Source: Nitrospira sp.
GTDB taxonomy: Bacteria > Nitrospirota > Nitrospiria > Nitrospirales > Nitrospiraceae
DNA length: 64,000 bases
Reading direction: 5' to 3'
Assembly (NCBI GenBank): GCA_029194675.1
Contig: JARFXP010000002.1
Location: 682,001-746,000, forward strand
The position numbers and the translations under genes were made by a program. Below, piece after piece: positions 27,362 through 34,875 of the stretch (positions are counted from its first letter, which is position 1; each line of letters opens with the position of its first letter). The notes below the pieces were generated by a model, which saw nothing but the letters and a program-made list of their open reading frames with translations, did no database searches and was not told the origin of the DNA.

Positions 27362-27388
27362 TAAGATTTGCTCTCGACAGACCGATAG
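27362..27388 (+). promoter_or_regulatory. Candidate sigma-28 promoter of cheR
   Basis: TAAGATTT, exactly 11 bases, ACCGATAG. Six of eight positions match in each half and spacing is ideal. The start of transcription would fall near 27395, which makes the in-frame ATG at 27395 unlikely and favours 27455 as the cheR start. Confidence 0.5.
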
Positions 27389-27454
27389 AGCCCTATGCAC
27401 GGGTGCGTCGCGTCAGCCGACGGCGTGCCTTGTTCGTCACAGGCTTTGACCGCC

Positions 27455-28273
27455 ATGGAATTCGCCATCTCGACAGAGGAGTATCAACGCTTTCGGAGGC
27501 TCATCTACGACAAAAGCGGAATTTCGCTTGGAGACCGAAAACAATTGTTGGTGAAGTCCCGCTTGTCCAAGCGATTGCGCGACCTCCAGTTGTCGACCTT
27601 TTCAGAGTACTACGATCTCGTCCTGAGCGATCCGAAGGGGGAAGAATTCACCCGTCTGCTGGATCTGATCTCAACCAATAAGACCGATTTCTTTCGTGAG
27701 CCGAAACATTTCGATTTTCTCCGTGACAGGATTCTTCCAGAATTGGCGGAAGAAAAGCGCATCCGCATCTGGTCGTCTGCATGCTCGACCGGTGAAGAGC
27801 CCTATACGATCGCCATGACGCTCTTCGAACATGCGCAGAATCCCGCCCAATGGGATTTTAAGATACTCGCTTCGGATCTTTCCACCCGAGTATTGGATAA
27901 AGCGGCAGCCGGTACATACAACGAAGACCGCTTCCGTGATGTGCCGTCGGAGGTGCTGAGGCGGCATTTCTTACGCGGGCTGGGGGCCAGCGCGGGTCTC
28001 TTCAAGGTGAAGCCGCACCTTGCCGCGGTGATTCAGTTTCGTCGACTCAACTTGATGGACAGTCAGTTCCCCATCAAGAATCCTCTAGACCTGATTTTCT
28101 GCCGGAATGTCATGATCTACTTCGACCGGCCGACTCAGGAAACATTGATCGAGAAGTTCCACCGCCATCTGAAGCCGGGCGGCTATCTCTTCATCGGGCA
28201 TTCCGAGAGTCTCCAGTGGGTGAATCACGCGTTCAGATCGTTGGCTCCGACGATCTATCAGAGGGAACACTGA
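27455..28273 (+). CDS. cheR: Chemoreceptor methyltransferase CheR
   Basis: 272 residues from 27455 (MEFAISTEEYQRFRRLIYDK), a usual CheR N-terminus; a start at 27395 would add 20 unusual residues. The SAM-binding part is RIRIWSSACSTGEEPYTIAM, and LDLIFCRNVMIYFDRPTQ and GYLFIGHSESL are family motifs. It methylates glutamates of chemoreceptors using S-adenosylmethionine. The receptor just upstream ends in a CheR-tether-like pentapeptide. cheD starts six bases after the stop. Confidence 0.95.
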   Translation: MEFAISTEEYQRFRRLIYDKSGISLGDRKQLLVKSRLSKRLRDLQLSTFSEYYDLVLSDPKGEEFTRLLDLISTNKTDFFREPKHFDFLRDRILPELAEEKRIRIWSSACSTGEEPYTIAMTLFEHAQNPAQWDFKILASDLSTRVLDKAAAGTYNEDRFRDVPSEVLRRHFLRGLGASAGLFKVKPHLAAVIQFRRLNLMDSQFPIKNPLDLIFCRNVMIYFDRPTQETLIEKFHRHLKPGGYLFIGHSESLQWVNHAFRSLAPTIYQREH

Positions 28274-28278
28274 CATCG

Positions 28279-28890
28279 ATGGCGCTGATCCAGACCGATC
28301 ACTTCGTCCATATTCGGCGGATGCGTGACAGTCGTTTCCCGCACGAAATTGCCGCGATCCTGCCTGGAGAATTCTTTGTCAGCCCGGATCCCATGATTGT
28401 CTATACCGTGCTGGGTTCCTGCGTGTCGGCTTGCATTCGTGATCCGGTCGCCGGTGTCGGTGGGATGAACCATTTTATGTTGCCGAAACCAAAAGAGGTG
28501 GAGAATGACTCATGGGGCGAGTCCACCAGATACGGCTCATACGCGATGGAGTCGTTGATCAATGACATTATCAAGCGCGGAGGGAACAAGAGTCGCCTGG
28601 AGATCAAGTTATTCGGGGCAGGACGAATTTACGAGGGCAACATCGACGTGGGTGCCAGGAATGCAGAGTGGGTCCTGGACTATCTCCAAGCGGAAGGACT
28701 GACCGCTTGTAAGACGGACCTCGGGGACATCTTTCCGCGGAAAATATACTACTTTACCGAGTCGGGGCGAGTGCTCATGAAGAAGATTGAGCGCGTGAAG
28801 AATCACACGATCGCCGAGCGCGAGCACGAATATGCGGCAAAGATTCAATCAAAGGAACAAGCGCCGGTTGAAGACGTGACGCTATTCTGA
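28279..28890 (+). CDS. cheD: Chemoreceptor glutamine deamidase CheD
   Basis: 203 residues. VLGSCVSACIRDPVAGVGG contains the catalytic Cys and GMNHFMLP the catalytic His of CheD. KLFGAGRIYEGNIDVGARNA is the conserved core and GRKIYYF-like PRKIYYFTESGRVLMKKI closes the domain. It deamidates receptor glutamines and, in some species, is bound by a CheC phosphatase; no cheC is seen here. The upstream in-frame start (28216) overlaps cheR and is rejected. Confidence 0.94.
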   Translation: MALIQTDHFVHIRRMRDSRFPHEIAAILPGEFFVSPDPMIVYTVLGSCVSACIRDPVAGVGGMNHFMLPKPKEVENDSWGESTRYGSYAMESLINDIIKRGGNKSRLEIKLFGAGRIYEGNIDVGARNAEWVLDYLQAEGLTACKTDLGDIFPRKIYYFTESGRVLMKKIERVKNHTIAEREHEYAAKIQSKEQAPVEDVTLF

Positions 28891-28963
28891 TGGAACAAGA
28901 AACCAGCGGCCTCTATCCTCGATCCATGGGGATGGGCTAACGGTGACCGGTCATGAGGAATCG

Positions 28964-30028
28964 ATGAACAAGATTCGCGTCTTGACGGTCGATGACTCGG
29001 CATTGATGCGGCAAGTGCTCGCCATGTTGCTCGAGAAAGATCCTCAAATTGAGGTCGTCGGCTCGGCGCCGGATCCCTACATTGCGAGGGAGAAGATTAA
29101 GGCGCTGAACCCCGACGTGCTGACTCTCGATGTGGAAATGCCCAAGATGGACGGACTCACATTTTTGGAGAAACTGATGCGTGGGCGCCCAATGCCGGTG
29201 GTGATGGTGAGTTCACTGACGGAGGTCGGCTGCCAGACGACATTGCGCGCGCTTGAACTCGGAGCGGTGGATTTTATTGCCAAGCCGAAGATCGATCTTC
29301 GGGAAGGAATGGAGGAGATCGCCCAGGATCTCATCACCAAGGTCAAAGCCGCCGCAGTAGCTCGGGTAAGGGGCAAGGAGGTAGGGGGGAGGGATGAGCA
29401 GAAATCCATCACCTCTCATCCTTCACCTCTCCCCTCCGGAAGCGCCATGATCAAAACAACCGATACCATCATTGCCATTGGTTCTTCTACCGGTGGAACG
29501 GAGGCTGTGAAGGAGATATTGGAAAGACTCCCGCCGCATACCCCACCCATCCTGATTACGCAACATATGCCGGAACGATTCACGAAAACATGGGCCGACC
29601 GGTTGAACCGTCTCTGTCGGGTTGCCGTCAAAGAAGCGCAAGACGGAGACAGTGTCTTGCCGGGACATGCCCTGATCGCTCCAGGTAATTTCCATATGAC
29701 GTTGGTCAGAAGCGGGGCTCGGTACACGGTGCGGATCAATCAAGATCTCCCGGTCAATCGCCACCGGCCGTCGGTGGATGTCATGTTTGCTTCAGTGGCC
29801 CGCCACGCAGGGGGCAATGCCGTCGGGATCATCCTGACGGGGATGGGAGGCGACGGCGCCAAAGAAATGTTGACGATGAAACAGGCCGGTGCCCTCACGA
29901 TCGCTCAAGATGAAGCGAGCTGCGTCGTGTTCGGGATGCCGAAGGAGGCCATCAAGGCCGGCGCGGTCGACAAAGTATTGCCGCTGGATGGCATTGCCGG
30001 AGCCATTCTTGCATACGTCGGACGCTGA
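28964..30028 (+). CDS. cheB: Chemoreceptor methylesterase CheB
   Basis: 354 residues from ATG 28964 (MNKIRVLTVDDSALMRQ); an in-frame GTG at 28943 is possible. Receiver site is D56 in TLDVEMPKMDG. The catalytic triad is Ser in IAIGSSTGG, His in ITQHMPERF and Asp in LTGMGGDG. It demethylates receptors and is activated by CheA phosphate. The linker between the two domains (about residues 135-160) is coded by a GGGAGG-type word repeat, so linker length and composition may vary between strains. Confidence 0.95.
   Translation: MNKIRVLTVDDSALMRQVLAMLLEKDPQIEVVGSAPDPYIAREKIKALNPDVLTLDVEMPKMDGLTFLEKLMRGRPMPVVMVSSLTEVGCQTTLRALELGAVDFIAKPKIDLREGMEEIAQDLITKVKAAAVARVRGKEVGGRDEQKSITSHPSPLPSGSAMIKTTDTIIAIGSSTGGTEAVKEILERLPPHTPPILITQHMPERFTKTWADRLNRLCRVAVKEAQDGDSVLPGHALIAPGNFHMTLVRSGARYTVRINQDLPVNRHRPSVDVMFASVARHAGGNAVGIILTGMGGDGAKEMLTMKQAGALTIAQDEASCVVFGMPKEAIKAGAVDKVLPLDGIAGAILAYVGR
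29368..29440. repeat. Inverted short-word repeat inside the cheB linker
   Basis: The left arm has purine words (taaggggcaagg, aggtaggggggagggatgag). The right arm has the complement (ctcatccttcacctctcccc). It stays in frame within cheB. It is the same type of element as those between genes at 14888, 17003 and 36490 and in gspH at 39136. Confidence 0.6.
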
Positions 30029-30044
30029 CGACGCTGGAGTCTCT

Positions 30045-30383
30045 ATGCCGATTACTCAACGGGTATTGCACGACGCCACCGTGATCCACATTGACGAGGT
30101 GTTCACCTACCGCAATCGCAAGGATTTTTCGACTGCGGTGATGGCGTTTAAGGAATCCCAAAGCCGGCACCTCATCGTCAATCTGCACGAGGCGACCTAT
30201 ATCGACAGCGCGGCGATCGGGCTGTTGGCGTTAACGTCCCAGCAACTTATGGCGGCAGAACGACGACTCAGCCTGGTGGGTCCGCAGGGTACGGTGAGAC
30301 AGATTCTGGAGATGGCGAACATCGACAGGATGATGGCGGTGTTTCCTACAGAGGAAGCGGCGGTTGCAGCCCGGGGCTCGTGA
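30045..30383 (+). CDS. STAS anti-anti-sigma factor-like protein
   Basis: 112 residues from 30045. HLIVNLHEATYIDSAAIGLL carries the STAS phospho-acceptor motif with S55. It starts 17 bases after cheB. Such proteins bind and release a switch kinase according to phosphorylation. Its probable partners are the kinase-like protein at 32439 and the phosphatase at 30851, inferred from the operon. Confidence 0.88.
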   Translation: MPITQRVLHDATVIHIDEVFTYRNRKDFSTAVMAFKESQSRHLIVNLHEATYIDSAAIGLLALTSQQLMAAERRLSLVGPQGTVRQILEMANIDRMMAVFPTEEAAVAARGS

Positions 30384-30430
30384 GAACTCGATGCGAGCCG
30401 ATCTCGACTGATCCGAAGAAGGAGGTGCTC

Positions 30431-30781
30431 ATGACGATGCAAACAAAAGAACGACCCGTTCCAAACGGGGTCATCCTCGAAATGGCGGGTGATCTGACCT
30501 ATGCCAATCGTGAACAGTTTAAGACGGCGGTCGAAGCCATCAGGCAGAAAGGTTGCCGGCATCTGATTTTAAACATGGCTGAGGTCCGATTCGTAGACAG
30601 TTCAGGACTGGGCTTGCTGGCCCTCGTCTCTCAGAATTTTAAACTGAGTCAAGGGAAAGTGAGCATGTTGAAGCCGCAGAGCTATGTGAGGGAAATCATG
30701 AGCTTGGCGAATATTCAGAAGTTGATCCCAGTCTACGACAACGAGCAGGACGCGTTGACGGGACATCAGCAAGCCGCGTAG
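30431..30781 (+). CDS. STAS anti-anti-sigma factor-like protein
   Basis: 116 residues from 30431, chosen because GGAGG lies five bases upstream. HLILNMAEVRFVDSSGLGLL is the canonical SpoIIAA/RsbV motif (DSSGLG) with the phosphorylatable serine at 57 or 58. It is a paralogue of the STAS gene just before it and follows that gene by 47 bases. Two antagonists for one phosphatase/kinase set imply two outputs or a graded switch. Confidence 0.92.
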   Translation: MTMQTKERPVPNGVILEMAGDLTYANREQFKTAVEAIRQKGCRHLILNMAEVRFVDSSGLGLLALVSQNFKLSQGKVSMLKPQSYVREIMSLANIQKLIPVYDNEQDALTGHQQAA

Positions 30782-30850
30782 CCAAACCGTGACACCGCCC
30801 GTCGGAACAGACATCCGCCATGCGTGCCGCATCTCGTCACAGGAGGTGTG

Positions 30851-32059
30851 ATGCCGATTCCAGTGAAGGTATCAACTCCTCGAAATGCCGAAGCGTCGGA
30901 ACCGCAAACTGTGTTGGTCGTGGACGATGAGCCTACCGCACGGGTGGCGTTGGCGGCTCGACTCAAACGGCTCGGGTATCGGGTGATCGAAGCCGGAGAC
31001 GGAAAGGCGGGGTTGGAAGTGCTCCGCCGCGAGCGACCAGATCTGACCATCTTGGATTGGCTGATGCCGGAAATGGATGGCCCATCCTTCTGTGAACTGG
31101 TTCGTCGAGATCCTGAGCTGCTGTCGAGTCAAATCCTCATGATGACCAGCCACGACCAGCCGGAGCAGATCGCCGAAGGACTGGCGCGAGGCGCCGACGA
31201 TTTTCTCAGCAAGGCCGCCAGCAAGTACGAAATCACGGCACGTGTTCAGGCGGGCATGCGCACGGCGACCTTGATCCGAAGGCTTGAGGATGTGACGGAG
31301 GAAATTCGGACAAAGCAGGAGGCGCTTGAACGGGAACTTCAGTCCGCTGCCCGCTATGTCGAAACGCTGCTCCCAGCCTCGGGGACAGTTGTTCCCGGTG
31401 TGCAGATGGTTCGCGCCTATCGGCCTTCTCTCACCTTGGGCGGGGATCTCTTCAACATCGTTCAATGGAGCGACGACTTCTTGGGGCTATATCTGCTGGA
31501 TGCGTCCGGCCACGGTGTTTCGCCGGCCTTACGATCAGCCTCAATTTCAACCTTCCTGCGAAGAGACAGCTTGCTGCACCATGTCGGCTCGAATGACCCG
31601 GGTGCCGTCCTGACGGAAGCGAATAAACAATTCCCTCTCACAGAAAATGGACATTACTTCACGATCGTGTTCGCGAGCCTCGACCTCCGGTGCCGTACAC
31701 TGTCTTACGCGACAGCCGGCCACAACGGGGTGCTCCTTCATCGCCGGTCTGGCGGGACTTGTTGGATGGCCCAACCGAATTTGCCGCTTGGTTTCGATAG
31801 CTCGACAACCTACGTCGCGGCGGAGCTTCCGATCACCCCTGGTGACCGTCTGTATCTGCTCAGCGACGGTCTCTACGAAGTGCCGGATCCGTCCGGCGAA
31901 CTATGGGGGCAAGCGCGCTTAGACGAGACGATTCGCGGGTTGGGTGAACAACCCCTGGCCGAGGTGGTGTCAGGGACCATCGCGGAGGCCATTCGATGGC
32001 AGGGGCATGAACAATTTCCAGATGATGTTGCGTTGATGGGTGTGGAAATAGCCGTGTGA
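30851..32059 (+). CDS. Receiver-PP2C serine phosphatase (RsbU/SpoIIE type)
   Basis: 402 residues from 30851, with AGGAGG upstream. Receiver domain: VLVVDDEPTARVAL with D69 in LTILDWLMPEMDG and a Lys in FLSKAAS. A coiled coil (RLEDVTEEIRTKQEALEREL) leads to the SpoIIE phosphatase: LTLGGDLFNIVQWSDD, LLDASGHGVSPAL, YATAGHNGVLLHR and DRLYLLSDGLYE with metal-binding aspartates. Phosphorylation of the receiver, perhaps by CheA or the nearby kinase, would turn on dephosphorylation of the STAS proteins. Confidence 0.93.
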   Translation: MPIPVKVSTPRNAEASEPQTVLVVDDEPTARVALAARLKRLGYRVIEAGDGKAGLEVLRRERPDLTILDWLMPEMDGPSFCELVRRDPELLSSQILMMTSHDQPEQIAEGLARGADDFLSKAASKYEITARVQAGMRTATLIRRLEDVTEEIRTKQEALERELQSAARYVETLLPASGTVVPGVQMVRAYRPSLTLGGDLFNIVQWSDDFLGLYLLDASGHGVSPALRSASISTFLRRDSLLHHVGSNDPGAVLTEANKQFPLTENGHYFTIVFASLDLRCRTLSYATAGHNGVLLHRRSGGTCWMAQPNLPLGFDSSTTYVAAELPITPGDRLYLLSDGLYEVPDPSGELWGQARLDETIRGLGEQPLAEVVSGTIAEAIRWQGHEQFPDDVALMGVEIAV

Positions 32060-32082
32060 CCGCTTCAATGGGAGTGGAACCC

Positions 32083-32442
32083 ATGAACCTACACTCAATC
32101 TTCAACCTGGATGAAGCCCTCGCTCGTTTGGATGACGATCGAGAGACGCTCCAGCTGATGATCGAATTGTTCATGGAGCATGGTCCGAAGGACTTGGCGG
32201 AAGCTCAGGCGGCTCTCAGCGCCGGGAATGCTGCGGGTGTGGCGCGATCCAGTCACCGCTTGAAGGGCGCTATATTACAGTTTTGCGCTCCCGCCGCCCT
32301 TCAAGCCTGCAAAGAATTGGAAGAGTCGGCGAAAGTAGACAATCTGGCGCAGGGGGGGCGGCTCTATGCCACGTTGGAGCAGGAGTTCCAACGTCTTCTG
32401 GCTGCACTCTGTCAGGTGCGCGACAAAGGAATTGCCGCATGA
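32083..32442 (+). CDS. Hpt domain protein
   Basis: 119 residues from 32083; GGGAG lies eight bases upstream, and the frame also has a GTG at 32056 overlapping the previous stop. ARSSHRLKGAILQFCAPAAL is the Hpt motif with the phosphorylated His in SHRLKG. FNLDEALARLDDDRETLQLM is the first helix. It is likely to relay phosphate between a kinase and the receivers on either side of it. The stop overlaps the next start (ATGA at 32439). Confidence 0.88.
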   Translation: MNLHSIFNLDEALARLDDDRETLQLMIELFMEHGPKDLAEAQAALSAGNAAGVARSSHRLKGAILQFCAPAALQACKELEESAKVDNLAQGGRLYATLEQEFQRLLAALCQVRDKGIAA

Positions 32443-33338
32443 ACATACCCACGACGTCTGAGCATCTCTTGGTGATCGATCCCTGTCCGGATACTCAGGC
32501 GCGTATTGCAGAACAGTTGCAAGGTAGAGGGTTTTCTGTCGTTGCGGCGTCCGATCCGACCACCGCGTTGACCACGATCGACATGGCGGCACCGGATATT
32601 GTGATCACCGACCTGTTTCTTCCTGAGGCAACGGGCCTGACCTTGCTCAAGGAGCTCAAGGCCAGGCATGAACTCTGTCCGGTGATCGTCATGGCGGAGG
32701 ATGCACCGGAACCGATGATCGTACAGGCACTTCGGGTCGGAGCCGCCGACTATTTGCACAAGCCCGTGACCGAAGAAGAGCTGGCGCATGCGTTGCAGCG
32801 CGCTCGGCATCTCCTGCCCGGAGACCTCGCGGATATTCCGGGACTCTATCGATCAGAATATCGACTGACCGTCGATTCCGACCCGACCCATATCCCAGGG
32901 GTGATCTCCTGGCTGATCAAGACGACGGCCTCGACCCTGCCTCCTATCCGACGGCTGCACCTTCGCGGAGCGCTACAAGAATTGCTCTTTAACGCTGTTG
33001 AACATGGGAATCTCGAGATCGTCTACCGGGAAAAGCAGGAAGCTCTCGCAGACGGCCGCTATGAGCAATTGCTGGCTCACCGACTCGCTCAAACTCGGCT
33101 GAGAGATCGTCGGGTGATCATGCATGTGCTTCACGATAAGGATGCAAACAGTCTGGCGTACCGGATCACCGATGAGGGCAAGGGCTTCAAATGGCGGAGC
33201 CTGCTCACGCGATCCCAAGAGCTCTGTGAGGCGGAAGACACGAACGGGCGGGGGATCTTTTTGGCCCGATCGTTCTTTCCCTGCTTGGCGTACAACGAGC
33301 GGGGCAATGAGGTGACGATCACGGTGTCGCTCGATTAG
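32439..33338 (+). CDS. Receiver fused to RsbW-type anti-sigma kinase domain
   Basis: 299 residues. The N-terminal receiver (HLLVIDPCPDTQARI) keeps phosphorylation site D58 in IVITDLFLPEATG and Lys in YLHKPV but has lost the second acidic pocket residue (IDP instead of DD). The C-terminal HATPase has LQELLFNAVEHGNLEIV (N box), ITDEGKGF and NGRGIFLARSFF, as in RsbW/SpoIIAB anti-sigma kinases. It would phosphorylate the STAS proteins and hold a target protein. The target is not in the window. It ends the chemotaxis/switch operon. Confidence 0.9.
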   Translation: MNIPTTSEHLLVIDPCPDTQARIAEQLQGRGFSVVAASDPTTALTTIDMAAPDIVITDLFLPEATGLTLLKELKARHELCPVIVMAEDAPEPMIVQALRVGAADYLHKPVTEEELAHALQRARHLLPGDLADIPGLYRSEYRLTVDSDPTHIPGVISWLIKTTASTLPPIRRLHLRGALQELLFNAVEHGNLEIVYREKQEALADGRYEQLLAHRLAQTRLRDRRVIMHVLHDKDANSLAYRITDEGKGFKWRSLLTRSQELCEAEDTNGRGIFLARSFFPCLAYNERGNEVTITVSLD

Positions 33339-33345
33339 ATTTCCG

Positions 33346-33382
33346 GTTTCCGGGTTCATGGTGAAAGCACAGAGCCCGAAAC
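33346..33382. terminator. Imperfect inverted repeat between convergent operons
   Basis: GTTTCCGGGTTC (33346-33357) and GAGCCCGAAAC (33372-33382) pair with one bulge and one mismatch. It sits between the convergent chemotaxis and secretion operons and may terminate both. No T-run follows on the + strand. Its words resemble the other short-word repeats. Confidence 0.4.
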
Positions 33383-33395
33383 TCGTCTTGTGTCA

Positions 33396-34340
33396 TTAGA
33401 GCAGCCGCAGGTATTCGACAGTGCTCTCCCCCTTGCCGGCATCTCGCTTCAGTATGGCCAATGCGGTTTTGGTCGTTTCATTCACGGTGACGGTAAGGCG
33501 CGCGGAGAAATAGTCCGATTTGATATCGTAATCGCTTCTTAGTGTCCGACCGATCTCTTGGAAGCTCCCGACTCGATCGAGTTCCACTTTCGTCTTGTAG
33601 GGGCGTCCTTGGACGATCTCCAGTGCGACGGATTGGGTGACGCTCGGATCCAGCGTCTGAAGGACGATGGGATCAGCGGTGTTGACATTCATCGGGATTC
33701 CTCCTTCTTGTGGAAAGACCGTCACATAGGGAGAGATCCGCTCGATGATCTCCGGCGTGAACCCCTTGATGAGCCGCAGATCTCCCAGCCCGGGTAACGG
33801 GCTATTCGGGGACCGATAAGGCGGTCTCAACGATTGGTAGTAGAGGCTCTCGGCACCGGCTGGCTGGGGCACTTCATCCTGATCCATCCAATCGATGAGA
33901 GCATCGACCAGATTTGGGCTGACCCTGAGCAGTTCGAATAATCGTTTGGCTCGAAGGATCTTCTTCTTCTGTGCAATGTCACCTCCCGACGTCGACGCGA
34001 GGTCGTTCAAATTGAATTTCCCCGTCTCATCCTGGATCTGCGCGGTCAGAAACCCGTCTCCGATCGCATAATTCTTGATCGGCATGGCCCAGATATCGGT
34101 CGGCCCGTCGTATTTCTGCCCCGTCATCTTTTCACGCAAGAGGTCCTGCAGCAGTACGGCTCGAGCAGCCTGTACAGCGGCGCGGGTCAACATGCCTGCC
34201 TTATAATCGTCCCGAAAGGCGGCTGCGGCTCGATATTCACGGCGTGCTTCCGCATCGAACTCAAGGATAAGGGCGGTAAGGATCGTCAGAACCAGGAGTG
34301 CCAAGAGCAGTGCGATGCCTCGTTCGTCAGCTCTTGGCAT
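33396..34340 (-). CDS. gspK: Type II secretion minor pseudopilin GspK
   Basis: 314 residues. ERGIALLLALLVLTILTALI is the N-terminal helix after a short basic leader; position +5 is not Glu, as expected for GspK. DETGKFNLNDLAS, ALIDWMDQDEVPQPAGAES and NVNTADPIVLQTL are GspK motifs (calcium-binding and helix-hairpin regions). GspK caps the pseudopilus with GspI and GspJ. It is the last gene of the operon and overlaps gspM by 14 bases. Confidence 0.93.
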   Translation of the reverse strand: MPRADERGIALLLALLVLTILTALILEFDAEARREYRAAAAFRDDYKAGMLTRAAVQAARAVLLQDLLREKMTGQKYDGPTDIWAMPIKNYAIGDGFLTAQIQDETGKFNLNDLASTSGGDIAQKKKILRAKRLFELLRVSPNLVDALIDWMDQDEVPQPAGAESLYYQSLRPPYRSPNSPLPGLGDLRLIKGFTPEIIERISPYVTVFPQEGGIPMNVNTADPIVLQTLDPSVTQSVALEIVQGRPYKTKVELDRVGSFQEIGRTLRSDYDIKSDYFSARLTVTVNETTKTALAILKRDAGKGESTVEYLRLL

Positions 34341-34875
34341 AACTCAAGACCCGAACGGTAGCGTCGATATTGACCGGATTATCGAATTTCGGGCGGATCT
34401 GCAGATGGCGAACGTGAACATCATACGGGGCTTGATCGATGGCCACGAGCAATGCCAACAAGTCGGGCAATTGGATGCCATCCAATCGGAGATCGACGGC
34501 TGTTTCCTCGTAGCCTTGTGCCAACGATTGTTGGTGAGGCTGCATGCCGGTGATGCGTTCGCGCACATGGGCGGTGGTGGCCGCTTCCTCCATGAACGTC
34601 AGCAGGGAGAAATGGCTGTCGGCTCCCGGCATGCGGCTTTCGGTTTTTGCCAAGCGGTCCCGTTTGACGAGATACGCTTGACCCAACGTCGCCAATTCGG
34701 CCAGGTCTTTCTGCTTCCGCACCTCCTGGCGATCGAGGCGATCCAGGGTGTCCAACAGAGGGTCGACGATCAGGACAAAGAGGAGACTGAGACCAAACAC
34801 GATCCCGCCCGCCAGAACGAGGATGCGTTCACGCTGCGACATCTGGCGCCAACGTTCCCGGAAACCCTGCGTCAT
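34327..34875 (-). CDS. gspM: Type II secretion protein GspM
   Basis: 182 residues. Cytoplasmic start FRERWRQMSQRERILVLAGG, one membrane helix at about 20-40, then a coiled coil and a ferredoxin-like periplasmic domain. GspM binds GspL in the inner membrane platform. The call rests on topology, size and position: its start overlaps the gspL stop (ATGA at 34872) and gspK follows. Confidence 0.82.
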   Translation of the reverse strand: MTQGFRERWRQMSQRERILVLAGGIVFGLSLLFVLIVDPLLDTLDRLDRQEVRKQKDLAELATLGQAYLVKRDRLAKTESRMPGADSHFSLLTFMEEAATTAHVRERITGMQPHQQSLAQGYEETAVDLRLDGIQLPDLLALLVAIDQAPYDVHVRHLQIRPKFDNPVNIDATVRVLSYAKS

